This document shows positions 1-10,509 of a stretch of 64,000 nt of DNA, one piece after another. Origin of the DNA: Scytalidium lignicola. Taxonomy: Eukaryota; Ascomycota; Leotiomycetes. Made by a program: the position numbers and the translations under genes. Location: the NCBI GenBank assembly GCA_002812745.2, contig NCSJ02000010.1, forward strand, positions 186,001 through 250,000, read 5' to 3'. Below the pieces are notes generated by a model that saw nothing but the letters and a program-made list of their open reading frames with translations, was not told the origin of the DNA and did no database searches. Each line of letters opens with the position of its first letter. Within the stretch, counting starts at the first letter, position 1.

Positions 1-613
1 GCTGTCGACTGGTGCAAACCATTCCCTGCAGCCGTCTGACTTCCTAACAGCGGATTCACTAGGGGTACCTTTACCGGACTTGATTGTGTTGCAGCTTGAG
101 ATCCCGCTGAAGACAGTGCTACAGATCATTAGCACAGCTAAAAAGGCAGAGGTGGAGGTATTATTAAATCCAGCACCAGCAGTGGAACTCCCACTGGAGG
201 TATTTAACGGTCTGACGCATCTAATTGTTAACGAGACCGAGGCTGCAATCTTGACCGGAAGGGCTCTCAAGGAAGTAGAAGCTGAAGGTTTTGATTGGGG
301 ATCTGTGACGGATGAGTTCTTACGGTATGGCGTTAAGAATGTAGTTGTTACGTTAGGTGGAAAGGGATCTTATTTTTCGAATGCTACGGGACTGGGTATG
401 AAGGCTGAGGCTGCAAAAGTGAACAAAGTGGTAGATACTACTGCCGCAGGCGATACATTTGTGGGCGTGTATGCTGTCGAGGTTGTACGAGGAAAGGGCA
501 AGGCGGAAGGATTCGACATCAAAGCTGCAGTATCACAAGCTTCTCGAGCTTCGGGGAAAACTGTTGAAAAGCAAGGGGCCCAAAGTTCAATCCCCTGGGC
601 TAATGAAGTATAA
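1..613 (+). CDS. Ribokinase, C-terminal part (gene starts before the window)
   Basis: PfkB-family sugar kinase that phosphorylates D-ribose to ribose-5-phosphate in the cytosol. The reading frame is open from base 2 and ends with TAA at 611-613, so about 203 C-terminal residues are present. Seen directly: a segment LQLEIPL typical of ribokinase, the motif NETEAAILTG, VVTLGGKGSYF, and the pfkB signature TTAAGDTFVG whose Asp is the expected catalytic base, followed by the usual C-terminal helix (QASRASGKTVEKQGAQSSIP). The ATP- and substrate-binding N-terminal half lies upstream. No introns are needed in this part. Ribokinase fits better than adenosine kinase because of the TLGGKGS and AAGDTF context. 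Confidence 0.85.
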   Translation, partial: LSTGANHSLQPSDFLTADSLGVPLPDLIVLQLEIPLKTVLQIISTAKKAEVEVLLNPAPAVELPLEVFNGLTHLIVNETEAAILTGRALKEVEAEGFDWGSVTDEFLRYGVKNVVVTLGGKGSYFSNATGLGMKAEAAKVNKVVDTTAAGDTFVGVYAVEVVRGKGKAEGFDIKAAVSQASRASGKTVEKQGAQSSIPWANEV

Positions 614-977
614 AATCCAAGAAAAGATGTATAGATTTCGAGAAAATGCGCCTCACTTCTGGGCGTGAAATGTCTACCTATATACGGTCCCAGTAAATGC
701 ATGTACCATGTCTTTCATGCAGATTGATACCAATCTATTCATCAATCAAGAATTTCTAATCAGGGGATAATGAGACCGAGACCGACAACTCCAGCTCTGC
801 TTACAGTGTACCTCAACACCTTGGAATGGGAAAATGCCTGCCAAAAATGCGACCACTTACTCTTAAAGCCATTCCTCAAATTCGCCGGCCCTTGTTTGAT
901 AATGTTGTAAAATCGTGAAAACCATTCTGCCCTCTCTCCATCGCTAATTAATGTTCCAGGATATTTAGTTTCTAACA
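614..977. other. Convergent 3' intergenic spacer
   Basis: The ribokinase and Gid7-like genes converge here. I see only 3' UTR-like sequence and no open frame with coding character. Confidence 0.5.
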
Positions 978-3444
978 TCACCATTGGTTTAATTGCTCCC
1001 GGGAGTTGGTTGAACCGTTTGATGGTTTAGCCACTAGTAAACCTGCGTCTTGATTCGACCATCTGTGTAATGTTAACATGAGACCACATAGGGAACGCTA
1101 TCGGACTTACATTTTGACTTTCCCATCATCACCAGCGGAGGCGAACATGCATGGGTCAGTAGGGTTCCATGATACTGAATTGCAGCAGCTTCCTTTGTGG
1201 CCTTCCAGTTTCTCGACTAGTGTGCCGTTTTCTTTATGGTATATGAAGACACTGCCCTCTATACACCGTGTCAGTACGGGTTTCTCAATAAGTATTTGGA
1301 GAGTGCTGATGTAAAACCTACCTTCACTGCCAGTTATTACGAAGCTCTCGTTTGCACCACCAAAGGCGCTTCTAATTACAAAATGGCCCCCCTTTTCACC
1401 GGATATGAATGTCCGAACAGTATCCCTCGTATCAATGTCTAGCATTTGAGCCTCCCCTTCGATATTATTTATTAAAAGATACCTGGAATCCTGGCTAATG
1501 CTGACTGAAGTCAGGTTGACTTTGAAGTCGATTTCATATTCTAACTGTTTCGTCACAAAATTGTAAACATGAATATGATGTTCATTATCCATTGCAATCA
1601 ATCGATTGCCATCTGGAGACATTGCTAGATCCTGGATCCGATGGGCTCTTAACCAATCATAGATCATCTCACCGTTCAGGTTCCATTGACATAAATTTCG
1701 CTCCTTGTCGAGACAGCCAGTAACGAAGCTTTGACCATCAGGAGCCCATACGCAACTGCTTACAGGCTCCCCAAAACGGCTAACTGTCCGAATAATACTC
1801 TTGTCCTAGATTTACGATTAGCTTTGTACGATTGATTCAACAGATACATTTTAAACTTACATCAGCGTTCCATAGCACAGCACGTTTATCTTGCGCGCAT
1901 GTAACGATCATCGTATCATCAGGACTCCAAGCGATACAACAGATCCCACTGTGATGATCCGAGAGCACTGCGAATTCTTCGAAAGCTGGCACCTCATAGA
2001 TGATAACGTTACCATCGCCGCCGCCCGTTGCTAATCGTCTTCCATCGTGAGAGAATTGGACTTGCCAGACTTCCCCGCTATGCTTGGTGAGTTCGACAAT
2101 CGTATTTAAGGGGAAATTATTTCGATCACATATGTGATCTTGATATAACGAGGGTGATATGGCTGTGTTGTGATAAAGACAATTTGCGATCTGATTTCGC
2201 TTGACTTGATGTAGTAGAACAGCTAACCGATGCTCTGGTAACATTACGGAAGGTGATATGAATTTAGAAAGCTGAGAGAGAAGATGGTGTCGTGATTCTC
2301 CATACGCTCCATCCCAGTTTGCTCTTTGCTTCAAATCCTCAGTTGATGGGCACATGAGGAGACTTGAAAGGAAGTGGAGCTTCGACGTATCCTGATATAA
2401 TGGCGTGAGCTCTGATCGAAGTACCATCAACGCACGGCCTGTATCTCGTTCTTCTAATAGCTCCAAGAATTTCTGCTGTCTTAACCAAAACCGCATAACG
2501 TTCTTGTCCACACCCTCTTGTAGCACAAGTCCATTCCCACTAGTTTCAGTTGCACCCCGACCAGGAGATCCAGAAGAGCCAAACAATAGTTCTTCAGCTT
2601 CATTCCATTCACCTTGCAACACAGCATTTCGAAACGCCGCCACCGTAGGACTTTCTAGATCATAACCACTCTCTTGACTTAATGTTCCGGCCGCACCATT
2701 ATATCCTAGATCCGAAAGTGCTTGAACCAGAATCCGGGTTACTTCTTCTCGGTCATGGCCGAAATAGGACGGCTGAGGCTTGCTTTCCGAATGTCCATTT
2801 GTACTAATTGAGCCATTCGTAGCTATGGGAGATTTCCGAGAGCCATTTGGAGAGTTCGAAAGAGCTGTCTTTTGGAAAGCGGATGGTGTCGACCCATTTG
2901 AAAATGGTCTCGCAGTACCATTCGAGCCACTGCCTGCACTGTCTGGTCTCATTTCTGATTCTTGTCGTCTACGCTTACGACTCCGATGGTGTTCGGCAGG
3001 ACGTGAGTTTGCGGAGCTGCTGGAGCTGCCCTGAGCCTCTGGGGGCTGCTCAGGTTCGGGGGACCGTTCCTGACGTCGTCTGCGACCGAGTATCTGGTTC
3101 GAGGAGGGTACAAGCGGCTCGGTTATTCCCTGTTGAAAGAAGGAGTTCGAGTTGGGTATGGAAGTAGCAATGTGCGGTAATGTCTGTTGGTTATGGTGGA
3201 CCGTTGTATTTGGGGCTGAGATTGTAGTGCTGGGAGGATATGGAGGGGAGGTCGGCGTGTATGGGTCGTCGGAGGTGGATGGGGATGTAGGTTGGGAGTG
3301 GTCGTCGGCCAGGACGACTTCTGCGGGGATTCCGCGGGAAAATAAGCCTTCACAAGAGGCTTCAGAAAGCTCAGGTTGCCCAGAAATTTCCGTTGAGGTG
3401 TGGAGTGGTGGCGTTGAGGACCAAGAGTTAACGATGCAGCTCAC
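978..3444 (-). CDS. GID7: LisH-CTLH-WD40 protein, Gid7/WDR26 homolog of the GID E3 ligase
   Basis: Subunit of the GID/CTLH ubiquitin ligase, which degrades gluconeogenic enzymes in yeast. Four exons on the minus strand: 3444-1861, 1805-1322, 1258-1111 and 1062-978, all with GT-AG junctions and continuous phase (2301 nt). The N-terminal ~200 residues are Ser/Pro-rich with a basic patch (RKRRRQ). Then come a LisH-CTLH region (EEVTRILVQALSDLGY, then WNEAEELLFG) and WD repeats starting near GEVWQVQFSHDGRRLATGGG, with further repeats at IAWSPDDTMIVTCAQDKRAVLW and SVSWNPTDPCMFASAGDDGKVKIWS. The start is not settled: 3444 is a GTG, an in-frame stop (TAA, 3516-3514) precedes it without an ATG, and the first in-frame ATG is at 2952. 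A short upstream coding exon is the likely answer. Identity is sure, the 5' end is not. Confidence 0.85.
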
Positions 3445-4740
3445 AAGACAAGATGGGAGCTGGTGATGATGATGATGTCCCGGAGCCGTGGAGGTGGGCC
3501 GGGAGATTAGTCGTTAGGTCGAGTAAATCCGATACAACAAGAGGTGTGATATCTGATGTTAAAAAAAGCTGCTGTCGCCCCCGTCATGCTAGTACTAAGG
3601 GTCATCTGTATGGGTTGAAGGTGGAGGGAAGTCGAGGGAGGAAGGAGATAGTAGATAACCATGACGGCAAGGATAGCACGTAGCTTAGCAGCGTGTTTCG
3701 GGTGGACTAGGCGATTGCGGGCTGGAGTGAAACCTCTTTGCCTCAAAAGGATGGCAACTGCAGGCTTAATCAGACTATGGTTACTGTTAATGTTACTGTT
3801 ACTGTTACTGTTACTGTAACTATCTAATACAGAGTGGAACTTCCACCATTCCTTGTCTTCCACAGTACGTGCGTATACAATCTTTAGAGCTCAAGGCCAT
3901 CATCTCCTGCAAGCTTTGATGTGTCGTAACGGTCTCAACAAGCAATCATGGCTGACCTGACAGGCACCTCAACAACCACTCCGGCGTGCTGTCTTTTGCT
4001 TGCTTGGGGCTAGGATGTCGCCATGTGTGCGGCAGGTGACCTGGCGGAGGAAAGCAAAGCCTAAATCATAAGGAAGAGTTGCAATCATATTTCCAGGCAC
4101 AACATCACGATTATTCCATCACGCACTACGGTAATATGGTCCATGCAGAGCTAGGTGCACGTACTAATATTCTCATCATCCCCCCAGTCCCCCTTTTATC
4201 CCGAATTTCACAAAATGGCGGTGGGGTTCCCATTACCAGAGACCTTTGCATCCACGGCATCGTAATCTTGGGTCATGATGGCAGATCCCGCCACAGGCTT
4301 GTTGCTGTGATAGGCCTTGGGCTTCGCTAAAGGACCGAGAGGACCAAAACCGCAGCGTAGATGTGGGACCTGAGGCACCAGCTTGGAGCTATCTAACTAA
4401 TCCGTTGGACCAAGCAGCAGCTAATGGAACTTATGTACTATCGAACCCACCCCGTCGTAGACACTTTCCTCCTACGCTAGACGGCTTTATGAACGTTGGC
4501 CTTCGTCCACATCTGAGACCGAGTCCTTCATTCTTTGACCTTATCAAGTATAGGAACATTGACCAGCTGTCCGTTGCGTCGCCTCGCGTTGCTGCGCAAT
4601 CCGAAGACGACGTAGAAGATCTTCCTGTCCCCTCCCCGTCTTCCATTCCTCTGCCAGCCTCCCCGCGAAGGTCCATATCGTCCCTTCCACCAAGCCCACT
4701 CCTCTCCAGACATCCAAAACGCCTGAAAAGACTAGTCAAG
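3445..4740. promoter_or_regulatory. Divergent upstream region of GID7 and VMA1
   Basis: Shared 5' region of two divergent genes. It holds a GTTACT-type microsatellite (3780-3820) and probably the missing first exon of the Gid7 homolog. An open frame at 4363-4779 (+) overlaps the VMA1 start and lacks any recognisable domain, so I treat it as 5' UTR. Confidence 0.4.
3780..3820. repeat. Hexanucleotide microsatellite (GTTACT)n
   Basis: About six to seven consecutive GTTACT-like units with one variant unit (GTTAAT), in the divergent promoter region. Confidence 0.85.
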
Positions 4741-6846
4741 ATGCCTCCAGTAAGCTTTTTGTGGGGGATCTCGCATTGAGGATTCCAGCTAACAACGATT
4801 GCAGAAAACCAGCGCTGAAGATGAGCTAGAGGAACAATATGGTTGGTCACCCAGTGCTCTATGTAATATATCTGCCTGTCTGCTAACAACATACTTTACA
4901 GGCTCAATTTACTCCGTCTCTGGGTTAGTCATGTATACAATTAGCATATGACGACAACTAATGTGGCGTAGGCCCGTCGTTGTGGCCGAGAATATGATCG
5001 GTGTTGCCATGTACGAATTGGTGAAGGTTGGTCACCATAATCTTGTTGGAGAAGTTATTCGGATCGAGGCAGACAAAGCCACAATCCAAGTATACGAAGA
5101 AACAGGTAGGAGACTCTTGAAACGCTACTTGGTGCATGCTGACTCCCGAGTGAAGCTGGTGTGAAGGTTGGGGACCCAGTTACCCGGACTGGCAAGCCAC
5201 TTTCGGTTGAACTTGGTCCAGGATTGATGGAAACAATTTATGATGGTATCCAAAGACCCCTCCGAAGCATTGCAAATATATCCAACAGTATCTACATCCC
5301 CCGCGGTGTCTCCACGCCTGCCTTGGACAGAGAGAAAGACTGGGACTTTACACCAATAATGAAGGTTGGGGATCATATCACCGGTGGAGATATTTGGGGC
5401 TCGGTCTGGGAGAATTCTCTTCTATCTGACCACAAGATTTTGCTCCCCCCAAGGGCTCGCGGCATCATCACTCGAATTGCCGAGAAGGGTAAGTATAAAG
5501 TTGACCAAAAGATCCTCGAGGTTGAGTTTGATGGCAAGAAGACGGAGTACAGCATGATGCACACATGGCCCGTCCGAGTTCCTCGCCCTTCTACGGAAAA
5601 GCTTGCTGCAGATAAGCCATTCATTGTTGGTCAAAGAGTTCTGGATGCCCTATATCCCAGTGTCCAAGGAGGTACTGTCGCTATCCCTGGAGCGTTCGGA
5701 TGTGGAAAGACCGTTATCAGTCAATCGGTGTCTAAGTTCTCCAACAGCGACGTCATTATCTACGTGGGATGTGGTGAGCGAGGCAATGAAATGGCTGAAG
5801 TCTTGAAGGATTTCCCAGAGCTCTCCATTGAAATTGATGGACGAAGGGAACCAATTATGAAACGTACCGCCCTCATCGCCAATACCTCCAATATGCCAGT
5901 CGCTGCTCGTGAAGCTTCCATCTACACAGGTATCACCGTGGCCGAGTACTTCCGTGATCAGGGCAAGGATGTCGCCATGATGGCTGATTCCACCTCCCGT
6001 TGGGCTGAGGCTCTTCGTGAGATTTCTGGTCGTTTGGGAGAAATGCCTGCTGATCAAGGTTTCCCTGCCTATCTTGGTGCGAAATTAGCAAGTTTTTACG
6101 AACGTGCTGGTAAGGTCCAAGCGCTCGGTAGCCCTGATCGTGAAGGTAGTGTTAGCATTGTTGGTGCCGTCAGTCCTCCTGGTGGTGATTTCTCTGACCC
6201 TGTCACGGCCAGCACATTGAGTATTGTGCAAGTCTTCTGGGGTCTCGATAAGAAACTCGCGCAACGGAAACACTTTCCCTCGATCAACACAAATGTCAGT
6301 TATAGCAAGTACACAACTGTCTTAGACAAGTTTTACGAGAAAGAACATCCTGAATTTCCAAAACTGCGAGACCGCATTAAGCAACTCCTTTCCGACTCGG
6401 AAGAATTGGACCAGGTCGTTCAGTTGGTGGGCAAGTCCGCTCTGTCGGATCCTGATAAGATTACCCTGGATGTTTCAGGCTTGATTAAAGAAGATTTCTT
6501 GCAGCAGAATGGGTACAGTGACTACGATCAGTTCTGTCCTATCTGGAAGACTGAGTGGATGATGAAGGCTATGGTGGGCTTCCACGATGAGGCCCAGAAG
6601 GCCGTTGCACAGGGCCAAAATTGGAATAAAATTAGGGAGGCTACATCAGACATTCAATCACAATTAAGAAGCATGAAATTTGAAGTTCCTACGGATGGAG
6701 AGGAAAAGATCACCAAGAAGGTAAGTTTTATGCCCTCCCTGCTCTTTCATTTCCCCTCCCTTTGGATTTGACTAATGGCTTTTTCACAGTACGAGGAACT
6801 CGTGCAAAGAATGACGGATCTGTTTGCGTCTGTGGTTGATGAATAA
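4741..6846 (+). CDS. VMA1: V-type H+-ATPase catalytic subunit A
   Basis: Catalytic ATP-hydrolysing subunit of the V1 sector, acidifying vacuoles and endosomes. Six exons: 4741-4749, 4805-4841, 4902-4923, 4972-5105, 5156-6720 and 6790-6846, giving 607 residues, the normal family length. The start is the ATG of a 9-base coding exon (MPP) joined to [13 protein letters not shown]. Seen: P-loop GAFGCGKTV, the A-subunit-specific non-homologous region (about residues 140-210), [11 protein letters not shown], and [19 protein letters not shown]. In Saccharomyces an intein interrupts the protein just before the Cys of the [10 protein letters not shown] motif. Here that motif is continuous, so there is no intein. 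The three tiny 5' exons are typical of filamentous ascomycete vma-1. Confidence 0.96.
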
Positions 6847-7688
6847 ATTATGAAATAGGATTATATATCTAGTAGGAGCCATCCTTGTTAACATTGCGCT
6901 TGTTACCAAAGCAATCTTTTATTGATAAGACTTTGCAAACTCGTGATCATATTCACAAAGGCTGGTTTTCACTCTTCTATTCAACTCCTCAAGTAAAAAA
7001 CTCCAAAAACAGTAGTGAGTTGAACTGGGTTGCCAACGTAGATGTACCGCCCATTCACCAATCTAACTTACCTAATTAGTCTTACGTGATTCGCATGGAT
7101 TGTTTGTTGTCAAGGCCCCTTGTACTCCCTCCTTATTCACAATTCATTACAAAGTGATAATGTGTTTCATCATTATTGGTTGTGAGAAAATGACAACCAG
7201 ACAACAAGCCTACGTGTCGGTTTTTGCATAATGACCAACCGTTTGAATGTATTCGAGAGAGATGATTAACTAGCAACCAAGATATTCAAAAGTACAGTAC
7301 AACTTATGAGAAGTATGAAAAATATACGGAACTTAGATATTTGGGTTCNTTTTTTTGGTCTTATCCCCGAGGTAGATTTGAATACAAGAGGAACCTTTCA
7401 TATTTAATCAAGTAAACATCAATGCTCTATTAATGCTATTTAATAATGCTATCTACAATACAATTAATGCCGCCTGCTTACCGAAAACCAAAAAAAAAAA
7501 GTTACCTACAATAATGAAACACATTATCATCAATCGTAACAAATACCTTGAAATAAGAAACATGAATAGTAAAAAGAGAGAGAAAAAAAGTACACAACGC
7601 GTTCTAGTTCAAAACACNTTTTGTTGCATATGCTGTAAACCGAAGTCGACAGGTGAATATTTTGTCTGCCATGAGAAAGTCACTGTTC
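6847..7688. other. Convergent AT-rich intergenic spacer
   Basis: Between the 3' ends of VMA1 and the kinase gene. AT-rich, with isolated N bases at 7349 and 7618 beside T runs. No coding signal recognised. Confidence 0.5.
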
Positions 7689-7861
7689 CTATGAAGCAGC
7701 TCCCCAGCGGTTTCGCAAGCCATCGGCCCATCGTCCGTAAAGAACGTCTGCAAGCTGCTTTGTATGTTCCATACCTGGTAAGGCCTGGCCAGGAAGATGT
7801 GGTAATTTTTTCTTTTTGTTTCAAGCATGCTTGATTGTCTTCTGCGATGGCTCTTAAGGTN
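7349..7861. other. Single-N ambiguity positions (7349, 7618, 7861)
   Basis: Three of eleven isolated N bases in the window; others at 20752, 36508, 37247, 37617, 45349, 52722, 54006 and 57894. Each lies at the edge of a homopolymer run, so they read as run-length uncertainty. The one at 7861 falls in a coding exon. Confidence 0.7.
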
Positions 7862-9723
7862 GGGGGTTGCTTTGTGCTAAAACAAGCTTGGCTGGAGATT
7901 TCTGTGGTGTGACTTGGGGGGTCAATGGTTGCTTCGAAGATGGTAGAAGTGATGCAAGTTTGGGATCTCGTTGAGCTTTATCAATGATAAGTTTGAGGAG
8001 CTGATACTGTCCTTCTGGGTCCACCGCGTCTAAGATGCTCCAGGCATCTGCAACCCGTGAGAGAGCTTCCCTTTTGCCTTGATTTCCAGTCTGCGCATGC
8101 AGTTCCTGGAATGCGGGGTCTACCACTTTGTTGAATGCCCTCCTCCCTAAAACTGCTTCCTTTGTTGTGCTTTCTGCCATTGGGGGTCGTTTATCTTCTT
8201 TTACTATAGGTTCGGTCGCATCACAGTCTGTTGACACCTGTGCTAGTGTCGAGTTATCTGAGACTCTCCGGAAAAGTCGAACAGTGGAGGCAGTATTTCC
8301 GAAGCTCATGTCTGGCTGGAGTGGTCGCCTCTGTGTGCTGGGCTGCCGCGCTCGTAACGGTGACTCAGGAGGTACAACAGATGGTGTCCGCCGAACTGTT
8401 CCTGTCCTAAAAGAAACAGGTGATGGAGAATATTCCAAAGGAGCATCCTTTAGATCGAGCCTCTTCAAAGCTTCCTCAGCACCATCTAGATCCTGGCCGT
8501 TGGCATGAATTACAGATAGTTTTCGTCGCTTCGTCGTACTCTTTTTGTTCGCTATCGTTGCCTGTTTGATGGTATCAAATACCCACGCATCTGGTTCATC
8601 TTTAGGTGACATAGTATTACTACTCTTATGTTAGAAAAGATAAGATTAGACAAATGAATCCAATGCTTACAGTGTTTCTTCATAAAACCTTGGATGTGAA
8701 GGGCGATTCTTTCTCCCGTCCCACTCTTGCTTTCTCTCGATCAATTCTTGCAGGGCTTCGACCTTTCCAGCAGATCGAATAAATTTATGTTTCAAGAGTT
8801 CCTTTGCCGAGGGTCTCCTGTCACAATCCTTGACTAGACACTGGGCTACAAAGTCTTTGAACTCTTTGCTATAGTTCGGGCCTTCGAGCCGCGGAGCAGG
8901 AGCTTTCGGAATGAGAAAGAGAACTTTCATAGGGTGTGTTGAGGCATTTGGGGGCTCCCCATTCGCCAGCTCCATTGCGGTTATTCCAAGCGACCAAATA
9001 TCCGCTTTGAAATCGTATCCAGCTTGTTGTATCACTTCCGGCGCCATCCAAAATGGTGTTCCAACAAAAGTGTTGCGTTGCGATTTTATATTGGTGAGCT
9101 GGGCGGCAACTCCAAAATCGGCGAGTTTGACCTTGCCTAAAGTTGATAATAGGACATTTGCTGCCTTGATATCTCGGTGTATCTTGCCTTCTTGGTGTAA
9201 GTAGTCGAGGCCTAGAAGAAGTTCGCGGCAAATAATCGCAATGTGAGCTTCGTTGAAAGGAGCTGGTTTCAACTGCGTAGTTGTTAGATATAGACAGCAA
9301 TAACAAATCCATAACAACATGAGACATACCAGATCCAGACAAGACCCCCCACCAAGATACTCCATTACAATCCACAACTTGTGGCCTCGAAGGAAGCTAG
9401 CTTTATACTGCGTGACATACGGACTTGCGCATGTGCTGAGCACAGAGATCTCTTGTTGAATCTCTTGTATATCATCTTCGCTGGACTCGAGATCGATCTG
9501 GGGGGATTAGATGGTTAGCTGCGAAATCAGTTGAGTGTAGTTTTGTACATACATGCTTGATCGCAACAATGTCTCCAGTAGCTTTCTCAATTGCTTTGTA
9601 TACAACACCAAAGCTACCACCTAAAGCGCAAGCATGTTAGCCTTCATTTCCTGTCCAGATACTTTCAATCTACTTACTACCTAGTTCCTCAAGAACTTGG
9701 TATGCTGCTCCTTCGTCTGCCAT
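7689..9723 (-). CDS. Ste20-like protein kinase of the GCK class (Sid1/SepL/MST-like), 3' end disrupted by sequence errors
   Basis: Germinal-centre-type Ser/Thr kinase. Fungal members act in the septation initiation network or related polarity signalling. Minus-strand exons: 9723-9678, 9620-9553, 9497-9330, 9272-8671, then 8619 to about 7689. Seen: glycine loop [12 protein letters not shown] (restored only by using the donor at 9677), catalytic [14 protein letters not shown] in [20 protein letters not shown] and the Ste20-class tail. The C-terminal region is Ser/Pro-rich and ends, in a third frame, with a segment [19 protein letters not shown] closing at a TAG (7691-7689). Reaching it needs two frame changes: one at the N in the G run at 7861 and one at the A/T run near 7806-7818. 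I think these are read errors rather than a dead gene, because coding character continues on both sides. Sid1 versus MST-1 orthology is not settled. Confidence 0.85.
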
Positions 9724-10509
9724 TTTGCTAGATCGCAATGCAAGAACAATCAACAATCGAATATCCTGAAATGCAACAAGCAACTGAGCAGAGAAGGAGG
9801 TGGTTTGCAAGACACTGTCACTGAAACTCCACGGTACAGCTGAACATAAAGGCTCCGGGCATTACTCGGCTGTTGTCAGGTAAATAAGATAAGTGTCACC
9901 AGGGAGCTTAGGCCAAGCCACCAGACGGATACGAAGCATTGTTATCTTTATGACGACGTGATAAGATACAGCAGATTATCATGCCAGGAGTTGCGGATAT
10001 ATTTCAAATTTACTTCAGATTTACAGAACAGAGCAGCAGAGGGTATCTGTGGGGATTAGAGGCTTATTATGTTTGTCATACAGTGTTGTTCATCGGTGAG
10101 TGGCCTTGGACACGGTGAAGGACAACTAAGTAGCCTTGCGACAGCCCGCGAATGACGTGGCCGGGATGCAACCAGGAACTTGGCCAGCCCTGGTTGCCAC
10201 GGGCGACGGTGTCGTCAACACGGCGCATATCCAGCCTCAGACATGAACCGTAGACAATCTTATTGTCACTGTTCTCGAGGTCAATGGTTGCAATACAAGA
10301 ACCATTTTCCCACAGTTATAATTTTGATACAATTGTCTTACTTGGGATTTTGTACTGCCGACTCCACTCCACCATACCTGCTGTGCACGTATCGTTTTAC
10401 GCACCCATCCACCAGATGTTCGTCAAAGGCGGCCTTGATTGAGGAGCGCACCGAGCGCGCCTGCTATATCGCCTTCAACTCGCAATTAAGTCCAGCATAC
10501 TAAGTCATC
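9724..10509. promoter_or_regulatory. Divergent promoter of the GCK kinase and CYK3 genes
   Basis: 786 bases between two divergent start codons. Contains 5' UTRs by position. No clear regulatory motif was picked out. Confidence 0.4.

Noticed and set aside
4363..4779. 138-codon plus-strand frame overlapping the VMA1 start
   Set aside because: Low-complexity Ser/Pro composition, no domain, and the VMA1 5' UTR and first exon occupy the same bases.
5161..6771. VMA1 intein
   Set aside because: The Cys-containing motif before and after the known intein site is continuous and no homing-endonuclease sequence is present.
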